Positions 35,280-48,200 of a stretch of 64,000 bases of DNA are shown one piece after another. The stretch is from positions 45,221,929-45,285,928 of the forward strand of contig NC_069130.1 in the NCBI RefSeq assembly GCF_026914265.1, written 5' to 3'. The stretch's first letter is position 1, and each line of letters begins with the position of its first letter. The notes beneath the pieces are model-generated. The model was given only the letters and a program-made list of their open reading frames with translations. It ran no database searches and was not told where the DNA came from. A program made the position numbers and the translations under genes. Source of the stretch: Mya arenaria (Eukaryota > Mollusca > Bivalvia > Myida > Myidae).

Positions 35280-36130
35280 CAGATTTCACCCATTAACCCA
35301 GTTTCAAAATAGTAAGATAATTAATGAAGGCAAACATTCTGATTTAGTTTAATGAAGATTGGTAAAAGAATATTGCAAAAATTTGGCCTCCAGAATGTTC
35401 ACAAGATTTTCAAAGATTTAATGTAATGACCTAGTATTTGACCCGTGCGACCTAGTTTCAAACATATCCAAGATTTCATCTTGAAACTATTCTGATCAAG
35501 TTTCAATGGAGATTGAAACAGATATATTTCCTTTATTGCCAAGGTTTCATCAGATTTGACCAAATTACCTAGTCTATGACCCCATGTGACCCACTTTTTA
35601 AGTTTACCAAGATTGCAACAAGGGAACATTCTGACCAGAGTTTGAACAAATCAATATCAATATTTGGTTATAGAATTGATTTGACTCAATGACCTAGTTT
35701 CTGACCTCGAGACCCAGTTTCGAACCAGTCAAAGATTTCATCAAGAAAACATTCCGATCAAGTTTCATAAATATTGGACCAGATATATTGCAACTAGTAT
35801 GTTCCAAAGGATTTCTAAAGTTCGACATATGGACCTTGTTTTTGACCCAATGTGACCCACTTTTAAGATGTACTGAGATTCCACCATGAATAAATTCAGT
35901 CTAAGTTTGAACATAATCTGACCTATAATCAATATAATAGGGTTCCAGACAAAAAATCTGATCTGACTTAGTGACCTTAATTTTGATCACATGTGACCCA
36001 GTTTTAATTTGTCCAAGAGTTCATCAAGGGAAATATTCTTATGAAGTTTGATGAATATTGGACCAAATATAATACCTCTAGTTTGTTTCAAAGATTGTAT
36101 TTAAGATTTAACTAAGACATAGTTTCTGAT
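35280..36130. repeat. Degenerate tandem repeat, about 180 bp units
   Basis: Repeating phrases such as 'gacctagtttctgacc', 'gtgacccactttt', 'aagatttcatcaag' and 'attctgatcaagtttca' recur four to five times with heavy divergence. This is a very common repeat style in bivalve genomes. No coding content. Confidence 0.7.
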
Positions 36131-36251
36131 AGAAAAAAGTGTGCCAGACTGACATAAGGACAATGCCAAAACAATGTCCCCCTCCTGAGACCTTTTATTA
36201 GGCAGGAAATGGCGGATGATGAAACCAAGAAATCTGCTTTGTGACATAATC

Positions 36252-36257
36252 TTTATT
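36252..36257 (-). terminator. Poly(A) signal of MRPL20
   Basis: AATAAA on the minus strand, about 46 bp after the MRPL20 stop codon, well placed for the transcript's 3' end. Confidence 0.6.
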
Positions 36258-36302
36258 CAATAAAAGAAAAATTACAATAATATCAAAATAATTTTATTAA
36301 AG

Positions 36303-39300
36303 CTAGTCCACTTCATCTCCTCGGTTCCACCTATGTTTTCGAACCTCATCTAGAATTCCCCGAGTTTCTGTGCCGTACACATAACCCAGTTTTTTACTCT
36401 GTAAGCCTATCTCTTCTGATCTTTCTTTTACAAACTGAACAAGACTCTGAAAAATAAAAGAGATTTCAAAATTTATAAAGAATATTGATTTAACAATAGG
36501 CCAATTGTCCAGAATTTTGTTAAATAATACAACATTGTTAACGTTTTTGTTAACTTTCAACTCTTTACTGCTCTGAGAATTTAATATTGTAATATGCAGT
36601 ATCTGGAACAAGCTTTGATACCGCTGTTTCAGCTGTACTTATTTTATTTAAATATATGAGGACATCATCAACTATTTGAAGTTTAAAAGAAAACAAAAAA
36701 TTCTTTAATCATGTTGTTAACTTTAAAGATGCACTCTTACTCCCAATTAAAATTTACCAAAATAAATAATATTGTTTTACTATTCGAAAAAGGATGAAAC
36801 AAGAGCTGTCACAGTATGTGACGAATGCCCCCGAATGTGACATTGATCTATGAACAAGGTCAGTACATGAAAAGTCAAAGATCAAACAAATACATATGGC
36901 AAGTTATTTTAAATTGCCTCTGAACATAAAAAATTACCACCCATACTTGACAACCTACATTCTTATGTCCTTATATTTAGCATTCCATTGTGAATAAACA
37001 CAAAGTGTATCTTTCACCTTAGAGGTAGGGACATGGGTCTTGCACGTGACACGTCGTCTTGGTATGTCGAACACATGTGGCAAGTAATTTTAAAATCTGT
37101 CCATACAAGAAAATGTTACAGCCCGGACATAACAACCAATACTCTGTATCCTTATGTAGCACTCCATTGTGAATAAACACATAAGTGTGACCTTGACCTT
37201 AGAGGTAGGGACATGGTTCTTGCACGCGACACATTGTCTTGGTATGTCGAACACATATGGCAAGTGATTTTAAATTCTGTCCATACAAGGGAAAGTTACA
37301 GCCTGGACACGACAACCTATACTCTATGTCATTATATGCAGCATTCCATTGTGAATAAACACTAAGTGTGACCTTGACCTTAGAGGTAGGGACAAGGGTC
37401 TTGCACGCAACACGTTGTCTTGGTAATTCAAACACATGTGCCAAGTTATTTTATAATCTGTCCATACAAGGGAAAGTTACAGCCCGGACAATACAATCTA
37501 TACTCTGTGTCATTATATGCAGCATTCCATTGTGAATAAACACCTAAGTGTGACCTTGACCTTGGAGGTAGGGACACGGTTCTTGCACGCGGCACGTCGT
37601 CTTGGTATGTTGAACACATGTTGCAAGTTATTTTAAAATCTGTCCATACAAGGGAAAGTTACAGCCCGGACACGACAATCTATACTCTATGTCCTTATAT
37701 GCAGCATTCCATTGTGAATAAACACGTTACAGCCCGGTCACGACAACCTATACTCTATGTCGTTATATGCAGCATTCTATTGTGAATAAACACCTAAGTG
37801 TGACCTTGACCTTAAAGGAAGGGACACGGTTCTTGCACGCGACATGTCATCTTGGTATGCTGAACACATGTGGCAAGTTATTTTAAAATCTGTCCATACA
37901 AGGGAAAGTTACAGCCCGGACACGACAACCTATACTCTATGTCCTTATATGCAGCATTCCATTGTGAATAAACACCTAAGTGTGACCTTGACCTTAGAGG
38001 TAGGGACACGGTTCTTGCACGCGACACGTCGTCTTGGTATGCCGAACACATGTGGCAAGTTATTTTAAAATCTGTCCATAATATTCTGAGTTATTGAGTC
38101 GGTCGGACGGACGGACGGACAGACGGTGCGATTTTAATATGCCCACCTTCGGGGCCATAAAAATTTCCATAACAATGGCTCTTATGAAGCATACCAAGTT
38201 TAATTTGAAAGAAATGAGCGTTATACCGTATTTCTACCTTATGAGACTATAGTAGAACACAGTAAATCTTTTAGCATTCACAAATCGTTTAATATTTGTG
38301 TGCTTTCTGCTATTAAATACACGGTTACAATATCGTTATCAGTTATTAATATTTTTCATAAATGCATTATTTAGTATGAAGTTAAAGGTTTATCAGTAAG
38401 AATGTATATTTGTTATACATGTGTATGTATTCATTTTATATAAGAGTGTCACTTAAACAGTTCTGAACAGTTGGCCCAACATCTGATTCCATTAGTCTCA
38501 ACATCTCATTCCATGAGTCTATTTATTAACTAAAAACCATAAAAAAGAAATGCATAAAAATCATAATTACTGGACCAGGAAATATGTAATAGATACAGTA
38601 CGAGTTTTTCTTCATAAGTATTCTCTTACAGAAGTAAGAAGCCGTTTCACTAGGACAAACACCAATTACATCTGAGTAGAAGTCGAGGATAAAATTGGTG
38701 TTCGTCCTAGTGAAATGGTTTCTTACGTCTGTAAGAGGACACTTTTGAAGAAAAAATTAATATTCCACAGTTACTGTATCTGACTTATATACGACAATAA
38801 GTGTATTGTATATATTAGTGAGCAAATAAATGCATTAATAAACAAATAAATACAGATTTATTAAAAAATATATAGAAATATTTTTCCGAATGATAAACAT
38901 TAGATTATTATCATGCCTATTGGCATTTCTAAATGCAATGTATCGGCTAGTGGGATTACTAAAATTCTCTTGCGCGTACGCTTACAACTGTAAGGAGACA
39001 CTTTTTCAATAGCTCTGCTGTGAGTATAGTCGCATAATGTTAAGCACTACACTTCTTCACAAAGAGATCTATCTGTGTTTGAAGTTTGAAGTCAATACCT
39101 CAAATAATTCAAGTTACAGGTATGCTCCAGACAAGATTGCAGGGAGGCACACACACACACACACTCCTACCATAATTGTATCCCCTTCACTTTTGGCTGG
39201 GGAATAGTAAATCTTACCTGAAATGTTCTTGGTTCATATATTGCAAGATTTGACAATGTTTCCCTATTGAGGTTGATATCATTCTGAAATCAAAACAACA

Positions 39301-41507
39301 ACAGTTGTGCGATTATAACATTACATAACATGTTTTTATGCATCACATGAGTCCTTTTTTGTGTACACTGTCACTGAAAATGAATACCATACTCAATTGA
39401 GATTAACAGGGATATTCTCAAAATTATTCAAGTGACGCTGCAGTGCAGACAACAACACCAAGGCTAACACAAACCTGCATGATTTTTCTATGAAAAACAG
39501 AAAAACCAAAGATGAATCGACAAGGGGATTAAACTGGTCTACCAGACCTGTAATTGCAGTTTCAGTGAAATATCTGTAGTTTAACTGATTCCACTGAAAT
39601 TTTTTTAATCTGGTTTAATTTAACAAAATGAGCAAACCTCTGCTAGTGAAGTGAGGAAGTAGTTCTTGTCCATCCCGTGCTCCAAACAGGCAGCCGTGAT
39701 TCTGGTCTCATACAACTGAAGTTTATGAAATAGTCCATCATATTGATTATATTAAATGTATCGTTGGCTAACGCCAGAAGGAACAAAACCTCCCTTCCAA
39801 ACATATTGTACAGTACCCTTGCTTTTTCATACAAATATTACTTCAAGGCCTAAAAAACAACTTTTGTTATGTGTTACCCAACGAAACAGGCGCCGACCCT
39901 ACCGTTTCTTAGTCCATCTGTTTAAAAAAATAAAATAAAATAAAGTCTTTATGTGTTTTAATAATTATGTAGTTTAAAAAGCTTTATACTGAAGAATCCT
40001 TTAAGCCATTCTACAATGATGACAATAACCTTCTAACAAAAAGCCTAAAAAATAAAATCCTAACCACACAATTTTATTTTATTCATCTACTTTATTTTGT
40101 AATCGAACGGAATTTGATTTTAACACGGACATAACATTTAACTAAAAAAATAAATCTCACGCTATTTTGTTGTACACTAGTTGATGATGACCCCATTCAC
40201 TTTAAATAAGTGTCACATGGTACCATAATCATTAAGGCATTAACCCAACAATGTATTTACTCGACAAGTTGTATTTAAATGAACACCTAGTTTCCTCTCA
40301 TTTTATTGACATTAATTTTATCTTTAAAACAAAGTGACAATTTTTACAGGACCACAGCCTGTGGTACATTAAAACTCTATGTATGAAGACAGACAAAGTA
40401 CGGTAGGTGGTCATAGACATGTGTTAGATTTACTAATCGTTCCAATGGTTGAAATGTCATGGAAATTGGAATGTCCCCAGACACCAAAAAATATTTGACT
40501 TTGGCAAGCAAATTAGACATCTATCTTGAAGTGAATATTAAATACACGTGATACATCACCAAAATAAGTAGTTAACTTTGACAGTCTTCACTCTGTTAAA
40601 GACACAGCCAAATCATATTAAAGTTCTGTTAGTTTGTTAACCAGCTAACAATCGATTCGATTGTACCTCAACATGGTCAAGAATAACAAACCTACCCTAT
40701 CAAGTGTTTCTTCTTTAGATTCCAACCCTTTTGTTGAATACCGCATGGCTCGCAATGATCGTAAAACTCCCAAGATGTAGCAGTTGCGTGATCTTCCGGA
40801 GTATTTCTGAAGAATAAAATTAATAATGTCAGGTTTTTGTAATATGAGTGTCAGACTGTTGAGCATTCTTCTCCAGTAAATGTAGTGGTAAGCACATTCC
40901 CTTCTCACTAAGGGGCTCTGGGGCGGGTTAAATTCCCAGCAAAGGTGCATGTCAATTTGGTTTGTGGTTTACCATGCCTGACATGGGTTTTCGACCGGTT
41001 CTCTGATTTCCCCCATGAAAAAAAACACACTTGTGTGCGATCTTGCCAACAACATGAACAAGAATGAATTAATATACAATTATGTAATTATTTCTTGACA
41101 AATGGTGTAAATTTAAAATAGTTTGACGTTCCTCTCTCAGGCTCTGAGAGACTGAACCCTTCCAACATGCCCTTAACTTTACTATGTCCCGTTCTTTTTT
41201 TCTTTAGTAATAATTCTGTACATGGAATCCGAAATGCATTATCACTGATTGCAAGGATAAGTTTTTAAAAAAAAATTAACAAAGAGAATTCAACTTTATA
41301 GTGTGCCAATAATTAGAAATAAAAAATATTACCGATATATTTTGATGTTTATAGTGTAATGTAACCTTTATCTTTACTTACAGCGCCCATGCGTTTCATT
41401 TGATTGCGTTTGTACAATCTGGACGGGGATTTGAGCGCAAACATCCATTTGGGCGTTGGTGTGTAATGGTCTCTTAGAGCACGCAAAACGGTGGAGATGA
41501 AAACCAT
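36303..41507 (-). CDS. MRPL20: Mitochondrial large-subunit ribosomal protein bL20m
   Basis: Five minus-strand exons: 41382-41507, 40696-40806, 39638-39715, 39218-39283 and 36303-36446, all joined in phase 0, encode 174 residues. bL20m binds the large rRNA and is needed for assembly of the mitochondrial 39S subunit. Family phrases follow the order of human MRPL20 and bacterial L20: RSRNCYILGVLRSLRAM (cf. RKNRCYRLAVRTVIRAF), LYETRITAACLEHG (cf. LWINRITAASQEHG), LNRETLSNLAIYEPRTFQSL (cf. [20 protein letters not shown]). It is about 25 residues longer than the 149-residue human protein, owing to a charged C-terminal tail. Donors are GT; that of intron 3 (GAG|GTTTGC) is weak. Intron 4 holds a tandem-repeat element, a MITE and a long hairpin; intron 1 holds a SINE. 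It is divergent from PGD. Confidence 0.95.
36799..38163. mobile_element. Mollusc repeat element with an internal 180 bp tandem array
   Basis: Starts ACAAGAGCTGTCACAG, contains about seven units of about 180 bp ('tggcaagt' at about 36897, 37078, 37258, 37439, 37621, 37871, 38053) and ends with a cggacgga run and 'cttcggggccataaaaa'. This architecture of conserved ends with tandem units inside resembles bivalve pearl-type or Helentron-derived nonautonomous elements; the class is inferred. It lies in intron 4 of MRPL20. Confidence 0.75.
38170..38456. mobile_element. Inverted copy of the 13850-type MITE in MRPL20 intron 4
   Basis: 'ggctcttatgaagcatac', 'aatttgaaagaaatg', 'tatttctaccttatgagac' and the end 'taagagtgtcacttaaa' mirror 13850-14175. 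It directly abuts the tandem-repeat element. Confidence 0.65.
38591..38781. repeat. Long imperfect hairpin, about 75-89 bp arms and 25 bp loop
   Basis: The left arm (about 38591-38667) contains 'gtttcactaggacaaacacc'; the right arm (about 38693-38781) contains 'ggtgttcgtcctagtgaaa'. The outer parts pair as 'agatacagta' with 'tactgtatct'. It could be a small foldback element. A functional hairpin RNA is not shown. Confidence 0.75.
39150..39166. repeat. (CA)n microsatellite
   Basis: About eight CA repeats in intron 4 of MRPL20. Confidence 0.8.
40875..41075 (+). mobile_element. tRNA-derived SINE
   Basis: An A-box-like 'tagtggtaagcac' is followed by a B-box-like 'gggttaaattccc' about 50 bp later, then 'gtgcatgtcaatttggtttg', 'accatgcctgacatggg' and 'gtgcgatcttgccaacaa'. 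This order is that of common mollusc SINEs. It lies antisense in intron 1 of MRPL20. A partial relative lies at 51845-51955. Confidence 0.75.
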
Positions 41508-42780
41508 TGTTTTCTTTTATTTAATAACTTGACCTGACTTTGGTCTGAAGCATCTAAACGCTTACATCTGTGATCAGGAGGGAGCGAGACAAATCGTCTC
41601 CTTACCAAATCGGCCGCTGAGATATTTCGGACCTGCCATTTCGGCACCTTAAAAATAATAACTCGAGACATTTTGGCCCCATACTGATTTTCAAAAGAGA
41701 TATTTTGGCCCCTTATTTTTTTTTATTATTCCAAATATGGTATAAAACATTAGAAACGTGCATTTTATTTCAATTTAAGTTGTAATGAGAGTTGTAATTC
41801 AACTTCAATTAATATTCAAAAATATATATTCATGAAATATTCATAAAATATAGGAAAAAACAAAGATAATAAATTTAATTTAAATATACCTTAAAAACAA
41901 ATATACATAAATGTAATGAAAACACAAGTTCACTGTCACAACCTACCCTCCTTTCAGTAGCACTGCAGGGCTTGCAGACGAACTGCACCGCATTTACACG
42001 TTCAGGTCTTTTCTCGCTTTGAAGTTATCTCCTCCGGAGATGCCTTTTAACTTAAATCTGATTTAAGATGTAAATGAATTAATAAAATTATAAAAATCTG
42101 GTAGTAGCATATACTGTCACATCTCGAAAATGCCTTAGTTATCATTATAGATGTTAATGTTAGTGTTAATGATATATTTGCAGCAGACAGTCTTATCTGT
42201 ATTAACATCCGGATCCGGTCAACGGGGGATCAATAACTGTGGTCTCGACGGATGGCAATCGTAACAACTCGGTCATCTCCGCCAATTTTCGAAAAAGGCA
42301 ATAGGTGTCGGCCCACAACAAAATGCTTCCGGATCGTAGTGGCAGTTCTTAAAAAAAGTGTTTCTCAGTTTTTATTATAATAATGTGGCAAAGGTTGCCT
42401 CACTTAATATTAAAATCCGAGGTGACCGAGGTGCTCCGACTGTTTATGTACACAACGCATTTTGATATCCAACCCTTCTATTAAATATACAGACATTTCC
42501 AGAATGAGGAATCAAGTGACTTCAACGGGATTCTCACATTCTTAACCGATGTTAACAAACACTTTAGTGACGGTAATTTTTCAACAAATGTAGCATATTA
42601 CGCCTATAAAATACTACGCTAATTTTTTGCTTATACATGAGTGAAATATTTTAGATTTGCTTGTATTTTAACGATGCAATCCTTTGCCAAAATTTCAACT
42701 TGACAGAATGTTGTAGAAAGATGCGACGCTGTGTGCGCCGTGATTCTTTGTTTAGTCCGCTACCCAAAATATGTGCTCGA
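41508..42780. other. MRPL20 upstream region, non-coding
   Basis: Holds the MRPL20 5' end and promoter, not resolvable here. A dispersed phrase 'caatcgtaacaactcgg' near 42248 also occurs near 45878. No gene. Confidence 0.5.
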
Positions 42781-44060
42781 ATGTGAAATGTTTTACACAT
42801 TACTACATACGGAAATGATACAAATATTTTCTGCTACTCAGGTTCGGATAATGTTGGGAAAATGCTGGCACCTAGTGTTTGAAAATCGGACTCCATTTGC
42901 TATCGATAATCGAAACGAATCGAACCAAGCATTTCGATTTACTATCGGACAATAATCGATAGTTCATAATATCAGTAAGGAATACATTCTTTATACATCG
43001 TGTATCCATGATCATTTAAATGGTAAAACTTGGAATGAGTATGTGTCATGCTCATAGTCATGCTTTTTGCACCAGAAACTCCACTTCCATTACCTTTTTC
43101 TGGCCTAAATAACTTAACGAAAACATGGAAAACACGTAATAAATTTAATATTACACATACTTTATAAGTGCACATCAATTGCAAAATGATGCACACCGCA
43201 TCAAGCATTATCTTCTTGTAAACCATATTAAATATTTGTGAACCAGCTTAACATTCAATAACCTGTTATATTTAACATATCATTAGAATATCTTAATATT
43301 TTAAAACTTTCACAAAAAGTAAATTAGTTTATTACAAACGGTACCAAACGAGGTTTCAAATACAGAATGAAGCGAGCAGGGATCCCCGGTATTTGCAGGT
43401 AAAACCGGACCAACTACATCATAGAGATTTTAAGCAAAATTGTTTGCATTCACCGCAGTTGTGTAAGAGAGTGATCATTCTTGTTAAAATGAACTTAACG
43501 GGAATTTACCGGAAGGAAAAATTGACATTCAATCGACTTTTACCACAATTCAAACAAAAATTACATAGATACCGGAAGTGACATTAGCGACATCGATTTT
43601 GGACAATCACTATCGATTGTCGCCGACATAGCATTATCAGCGACGATTAATCGATTGAACTCGATAATCGTTTCATCACTACGGGCAGCCTTTAGCCTTT
43701 TTATTGGAATATTTCTAAAACCACCAGAAAATGCCTGTTTTTCATGTGTATTCCGTGAATTCATTTTCATTTTCATACTTAAAATATCGACGGAGACTTA
43801 TTTTTATCCTCACACTAATTGATTTAAAAAATGAACATCAGTACAGAAACATAAAGTGACCTATATTATGGAGTGCAAACATTGATTTTATGCTAAAATG
43901 TATTTTGAAAAAAATGTTGATCCTCAAAGTGCAAAACCTTTAATTCCTTAATTTCGTCTTGTGTCTTTTTACAGATTATAACACTCAAACGTGCAAAAAT
44001 GTAAGACTTATCTTTTGCTGATGGCGTTGTCGACAGCAGCTGGCGCGAAGGAAGAGAGGT
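42781..44060. repeat. Diverged copy of the 1-8 kb repeat family, split by a hAT element
   Basis: The left part has 'ttctgctactcaggttcgg' and 'ttgggaaaatgctggcacc', like 'tctgctacccatgtttgg' and 'ttgggaaagatgctggcacc' at 6060-6110. The right part resumes with 'ctttagcctttttattgg', 'atttctaaaaccaccagaaa' and later 'cagctggcgcgaagg', in the same order as around 1671-2010. The break coincides exactly with the inserted element. Confidence 0.75.
42873..43681. mobile_element. Nonautonomous hAT-type element, 809 bp
   Basis: The left end TAGTGTTTGAAAATCGG and the right end, reverse complemented, TAGTGATGAAACGATTATCG are imperfect inverted ends. Subterminal 'atcgataatcgaaacg', 'ataatcgatag' and 'gattaatcgattgaac' are typical of hAT elements. 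The 8 bp flanks are ctggcacc (42865-42872) and cgggcagc (43682-43689), agreeing at six of eight positions, as expected of an old 8 bp target duplication. The uninterrupted repeat at 6894-6905 shows the empty site. No transposase ORF. Confidence 0.8.
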
Positions 44061-45258
44061 CAGAGAGTAGACTTCAGCGACTCTTGTGACGTCATGAAAC
44101 GGTATAGAAATGGCGGTGGTGATTTAACGGGAGGACAAGGGTGGGGTTAAGGATGGCCATGGTGCAAGTACGTAGGTGATTCCAGACAAAGCAATGAATC
44201 TGTAAATTCTGTAAATAGAACGACCCCACTGTAACCGGAAATATATTTTTCAAATGACGTCTCAATAACGTGAGAAAAGATCAACCACTTGAAATTACTT
44301 TTAACCGTAAAATTGAAACAATTATGGCAACAATACATTTAAAATATAATAAATTTACACTTTCTAAAATGTTGATTTATATTTTACGGGACCTGCTGAC
44401 ACAATACAAACAATAACAAGATCAATAGTTTTCATGCATATTGTTATGCGATGAATTGCGATCCGAACATATCCGAAGATGTTGCGTTTATCGATGAACG
44501 CAATTGCTGAAATGCAGTTCATTTAAGGAATGGAAGTTGAGGTGTAAATATTGATCATTGAATCAATGAAATGTATACATAAAGCTACGTCCTCACGACC
44601 GTGGTGACAATATCGTGACGTTATATTCATAATGAAACACGCACGGTATTACAGTATTGTTAAAAGGGCCAGACAATGTCATTACTTTTACAGAGTTTTG
44701 TTTTCAATTATGACCCATTACTGAAAAATGTCAGAAAATGGCCCAAGATCGACTCTGCAGCAGGCACGACCCAGAGTAAACACTTCTGAATAACTGATCA
44801 GACAATGAACTCCCATGAGGTAAACATCAGCATATTTTTAAAACTTTTTCATAGTTAAAATATTTATTTTGTGAACTTAGTTTATTCTTTGTTTACAAAC
44901 TGTATCGCTTGTAGATCCAAACGCGTACTTATTGTTTTTCTCAGTGTTAGCACGGAGTTATAAACCATAGGTCCTTGGTGTTAGTAATATTATATCCGGG
45001 GTTATCGGTTATAATTTTTTATCGTTTCGGTGGTCCAATACAGTCATGATGATCAAGACAACGTTCATATGTTCATACGGTTGTATGTAACCCATGGCTT
45101 TATTTTAATCGATTAAATCGAGCACGACACCGGTGTTGTACTGAATTTTTACCTGTCCGTGTCCTGTTTCCACTTTCCACTCACCGAAGCAGAAACCGGA
45201 TTCTCTGTCAATTAAGTTTTGACACGCATTTTATCTTTCAGAAACAAATACTTTAAAA
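44061..45258. other. 5' flank of PGD
   Basis: No ORF. A pyrimidine stretch ending 'tttatctttcag' lies 18 bp before the PGD start codon and looks like a splice acceptor, so an upstream non-coding exon is possible. No core promoter could be assigned. Confidence 0.45.
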
Positions 45259-48200
45259 ATGGCTGAACCTAAGTAAGTTTTCTTCTTCTTCCTTTCTATA
45301 ATATATTATTAAAAGTTCATGTTTATAAAATATAATGATTAGTCTAAAAATAGTAAAATGTAAACATTAGAACAGTAGCATACTACACTATAATCAACAT
45401 TGTCATTTCTATTTCATTATTGCTTTGCAAGTATTTTACACTTTGGAGTCTATTATCAACTATATCGAAAGTCAGCACAGAAATTTCTGAGTTTCAGACC
45501 TTTTCTGACATTTGATAAACTGGAATGTACAGTAGTCTAAAATAATAGACGTGTTATACGGGATTCTTCCAATCCCTAACGTCTAAACGGGAATGTGCAA
45601 AAAACGGGGGTGTTTTGAAAATATTGAAATTGTTTTAAGTGAAGTATTTTATGGTTGATATTGATCATAAAGAGTTATATTTATATTTTACCATGAAAGT
45701 GAAATGTTATTTTGCACTAAACAAGCATTTCATGCATTAAAACAAGTTGTTTACCTTTCCAATAAAACGAAAGTTGACCGACACTGACAACAATTATGCG
45801 AAGGGGAACAACTCGTTACAATCGTAAGAACTCGGCCTCCTCCGACAAAGCTTCGAGAAAGACCTCGTTATACAATCGTAACAACTCGGCCATGGCCGAA
45901 ATGTTCCGAGCGATTTAAAACTGTGCCCTGAAGCCTTGCAGGTGCCCTTCATGTATATATCGTTATGTTTTGACAGAATGAAATGAAGAAAAGCCGTCAA
46001 ACTCATAATTATTAGTTGGATATTTATTTTTTTGTGTACGGAACTAATATAAAATAACATTATCTGGTAATATTTCTTGTTTTTATGATATTTTATAGAC
46101 GCTATATGCTTTAACCCGGAATCCTGATCGGAACAACTACCCACTTTTGATACTAAACAATTTGTACGTGAAGGATTTGCCATATCAAAAATCTAAAAAA
46201 AATCCGTCAACGTACAATTATTTGGACTAGAATGTACAGTACATTAATAATATTCACTATATTATAATTCAGGCGCGTGGCAGACTGTACGCTTAAACGC
46301 AGTTGCGTAATCCAAATAAGCCCTAGCTACATGCCTGATATTGTATAAGTTTACCTCTATATCAAATTTCAACAACAAAAAAACTTTTTATCTTTGTTCA
46401 TTAAGGTAATTTTTTGAAGAAATTTGATGTCCATGAAGGCCAGTTATCTATGCATGACTCTTCAGTCTGTACTGGCTAAGGTCACAAATCCGAACACTTT
46501 TGGAGGGTTTTTTAGAATTATCTTGGAGAGGTTTTGTTGTAGTTACTTAAAATTTTGTTTGAAACCTCTTTGCTTAATGTGTCAACATCTGTCAAAGTAC
46601 AGTATTACAAACTTATAAATTTTATTTTGAAAACTGTACATTTTATGGATGTGGTAAATTACCCTTCAAATAATGCTATGGAGAGCACAAATACTGAACA
46701 CATAAAAAGTCTTGTTTTTACATGTAAAACACCATTCTTAAAAACTTATTAAGTTTGAATTGCATTTGCGACAAATTGAAAACTATTAACATCAATAACT
46801 TAATTGGTAATAACCTGCAAAATGTCAACCTCATGAAAGTACATGTGCATGAAATTATGATAAATAAGTATGCTATCTTAATTAAAAGCGTTATAATAGC
46901 TACCAAGTTATTTTGTTTTTGCTGTTTTTTAAAACACGCAATTCACAAATGTAAAACATTATTTCTATTTATAAATATCTTGAATGTAGATCAACATAAT
47001 TGTGAGGCCTCAAAGATGCCCACACCCTCCGTGACTTCATAACCCTGAGCACTACATTTTGATTATGAAGTGTATAATTTAGAAAATGGAATGGCATTTT
47101 AAGCTTGCCTATTCGAAGAATAAGGAGAGCTATACTACTCACCCAAGCGTCGGCGTCACACCTTGGTTAAGGTTTTGCATGTAAGCACCTTTAAGTCATT
47201 GTCTCAGTAAATACATCATGTGTTGCATTGAAACTTTAGATATGTATTCCCAACTATCTAACCTACTAAACTTATGAAGTAAGATAGCACTTATTTGAAT
47301 TTAATGCAAATAATGGGCCTTTATTATTTGACTTAGAAATTCTGGTTAAGGTTTTGCATGTAAGCACAGATAGGTTAATATCTCAGCAACTACATGATGT
47401 ATTGCATTAAGACTTTATACAATGGTACTCAACAATCCAACCTTCCTAATTAACCAAGTTAGATAACTCTAGTTTGCATTTAATGCAAATAATGACCCTT
47501 TATTATTGGACTTAGAAAATCTAGTTAAGGTTTTTCATGTATTTAGCACACATAGGTTAATATCTCAGCAACTACTAGACTTTACACAATGGTACTGACA
47601 ACCATCCAACTTACTTAATTAACCAAGTTAGATAACTCTAGTTTGCATTTAATGCAAAATAATTTCCTTTTATTATTCAACTTTAAAATTCTGGTTAAGG
47701 TTTTGCATGTTAGCACACATAGTTTAATATCTCAGCAACTACTGGATGTTTTGCATTGAGACTTTATGCAATGGTACTTAACCATCCAATCTACTTAAAT
47801 AACCAAGTAAGATAACTCTAGTTTGCATTAAATTCAAATTATGGCTCTTTTACATACATCATGACTTGCATTGAAACTTTATACATAGGCTCCCAACCAT
47901 TCAACCTTCTTAATTAATCAGGAAAGATAACTCTATTATATTATATCATTTTTGCCCTGTTATTATGCGACTTAGAAATTCTGGTTAAGGTTTTGCATGT
48001 TAGTACACATATCTCAGCCACTACTTCATATATTGCATTGAGACTTTATACAATGGTACTCAACCACCCAACCTACTTGAATAACCAAGTTAGATAACTG
48101 TATTTTGCAAATAATGCCCCTTTATTATTGGACTTAGAAATTCTGGTTAAAATTTTGCATGTAACCACATTCATGTTAATATCTCAGCAAATACATCATG

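Noticed and set aside
40875-41075. Possible functional tRNA gene
   Set aside because: A- and B-box-like motifs are present, but the cloverleaf is not intact and the downstream sequence is a SINE body.
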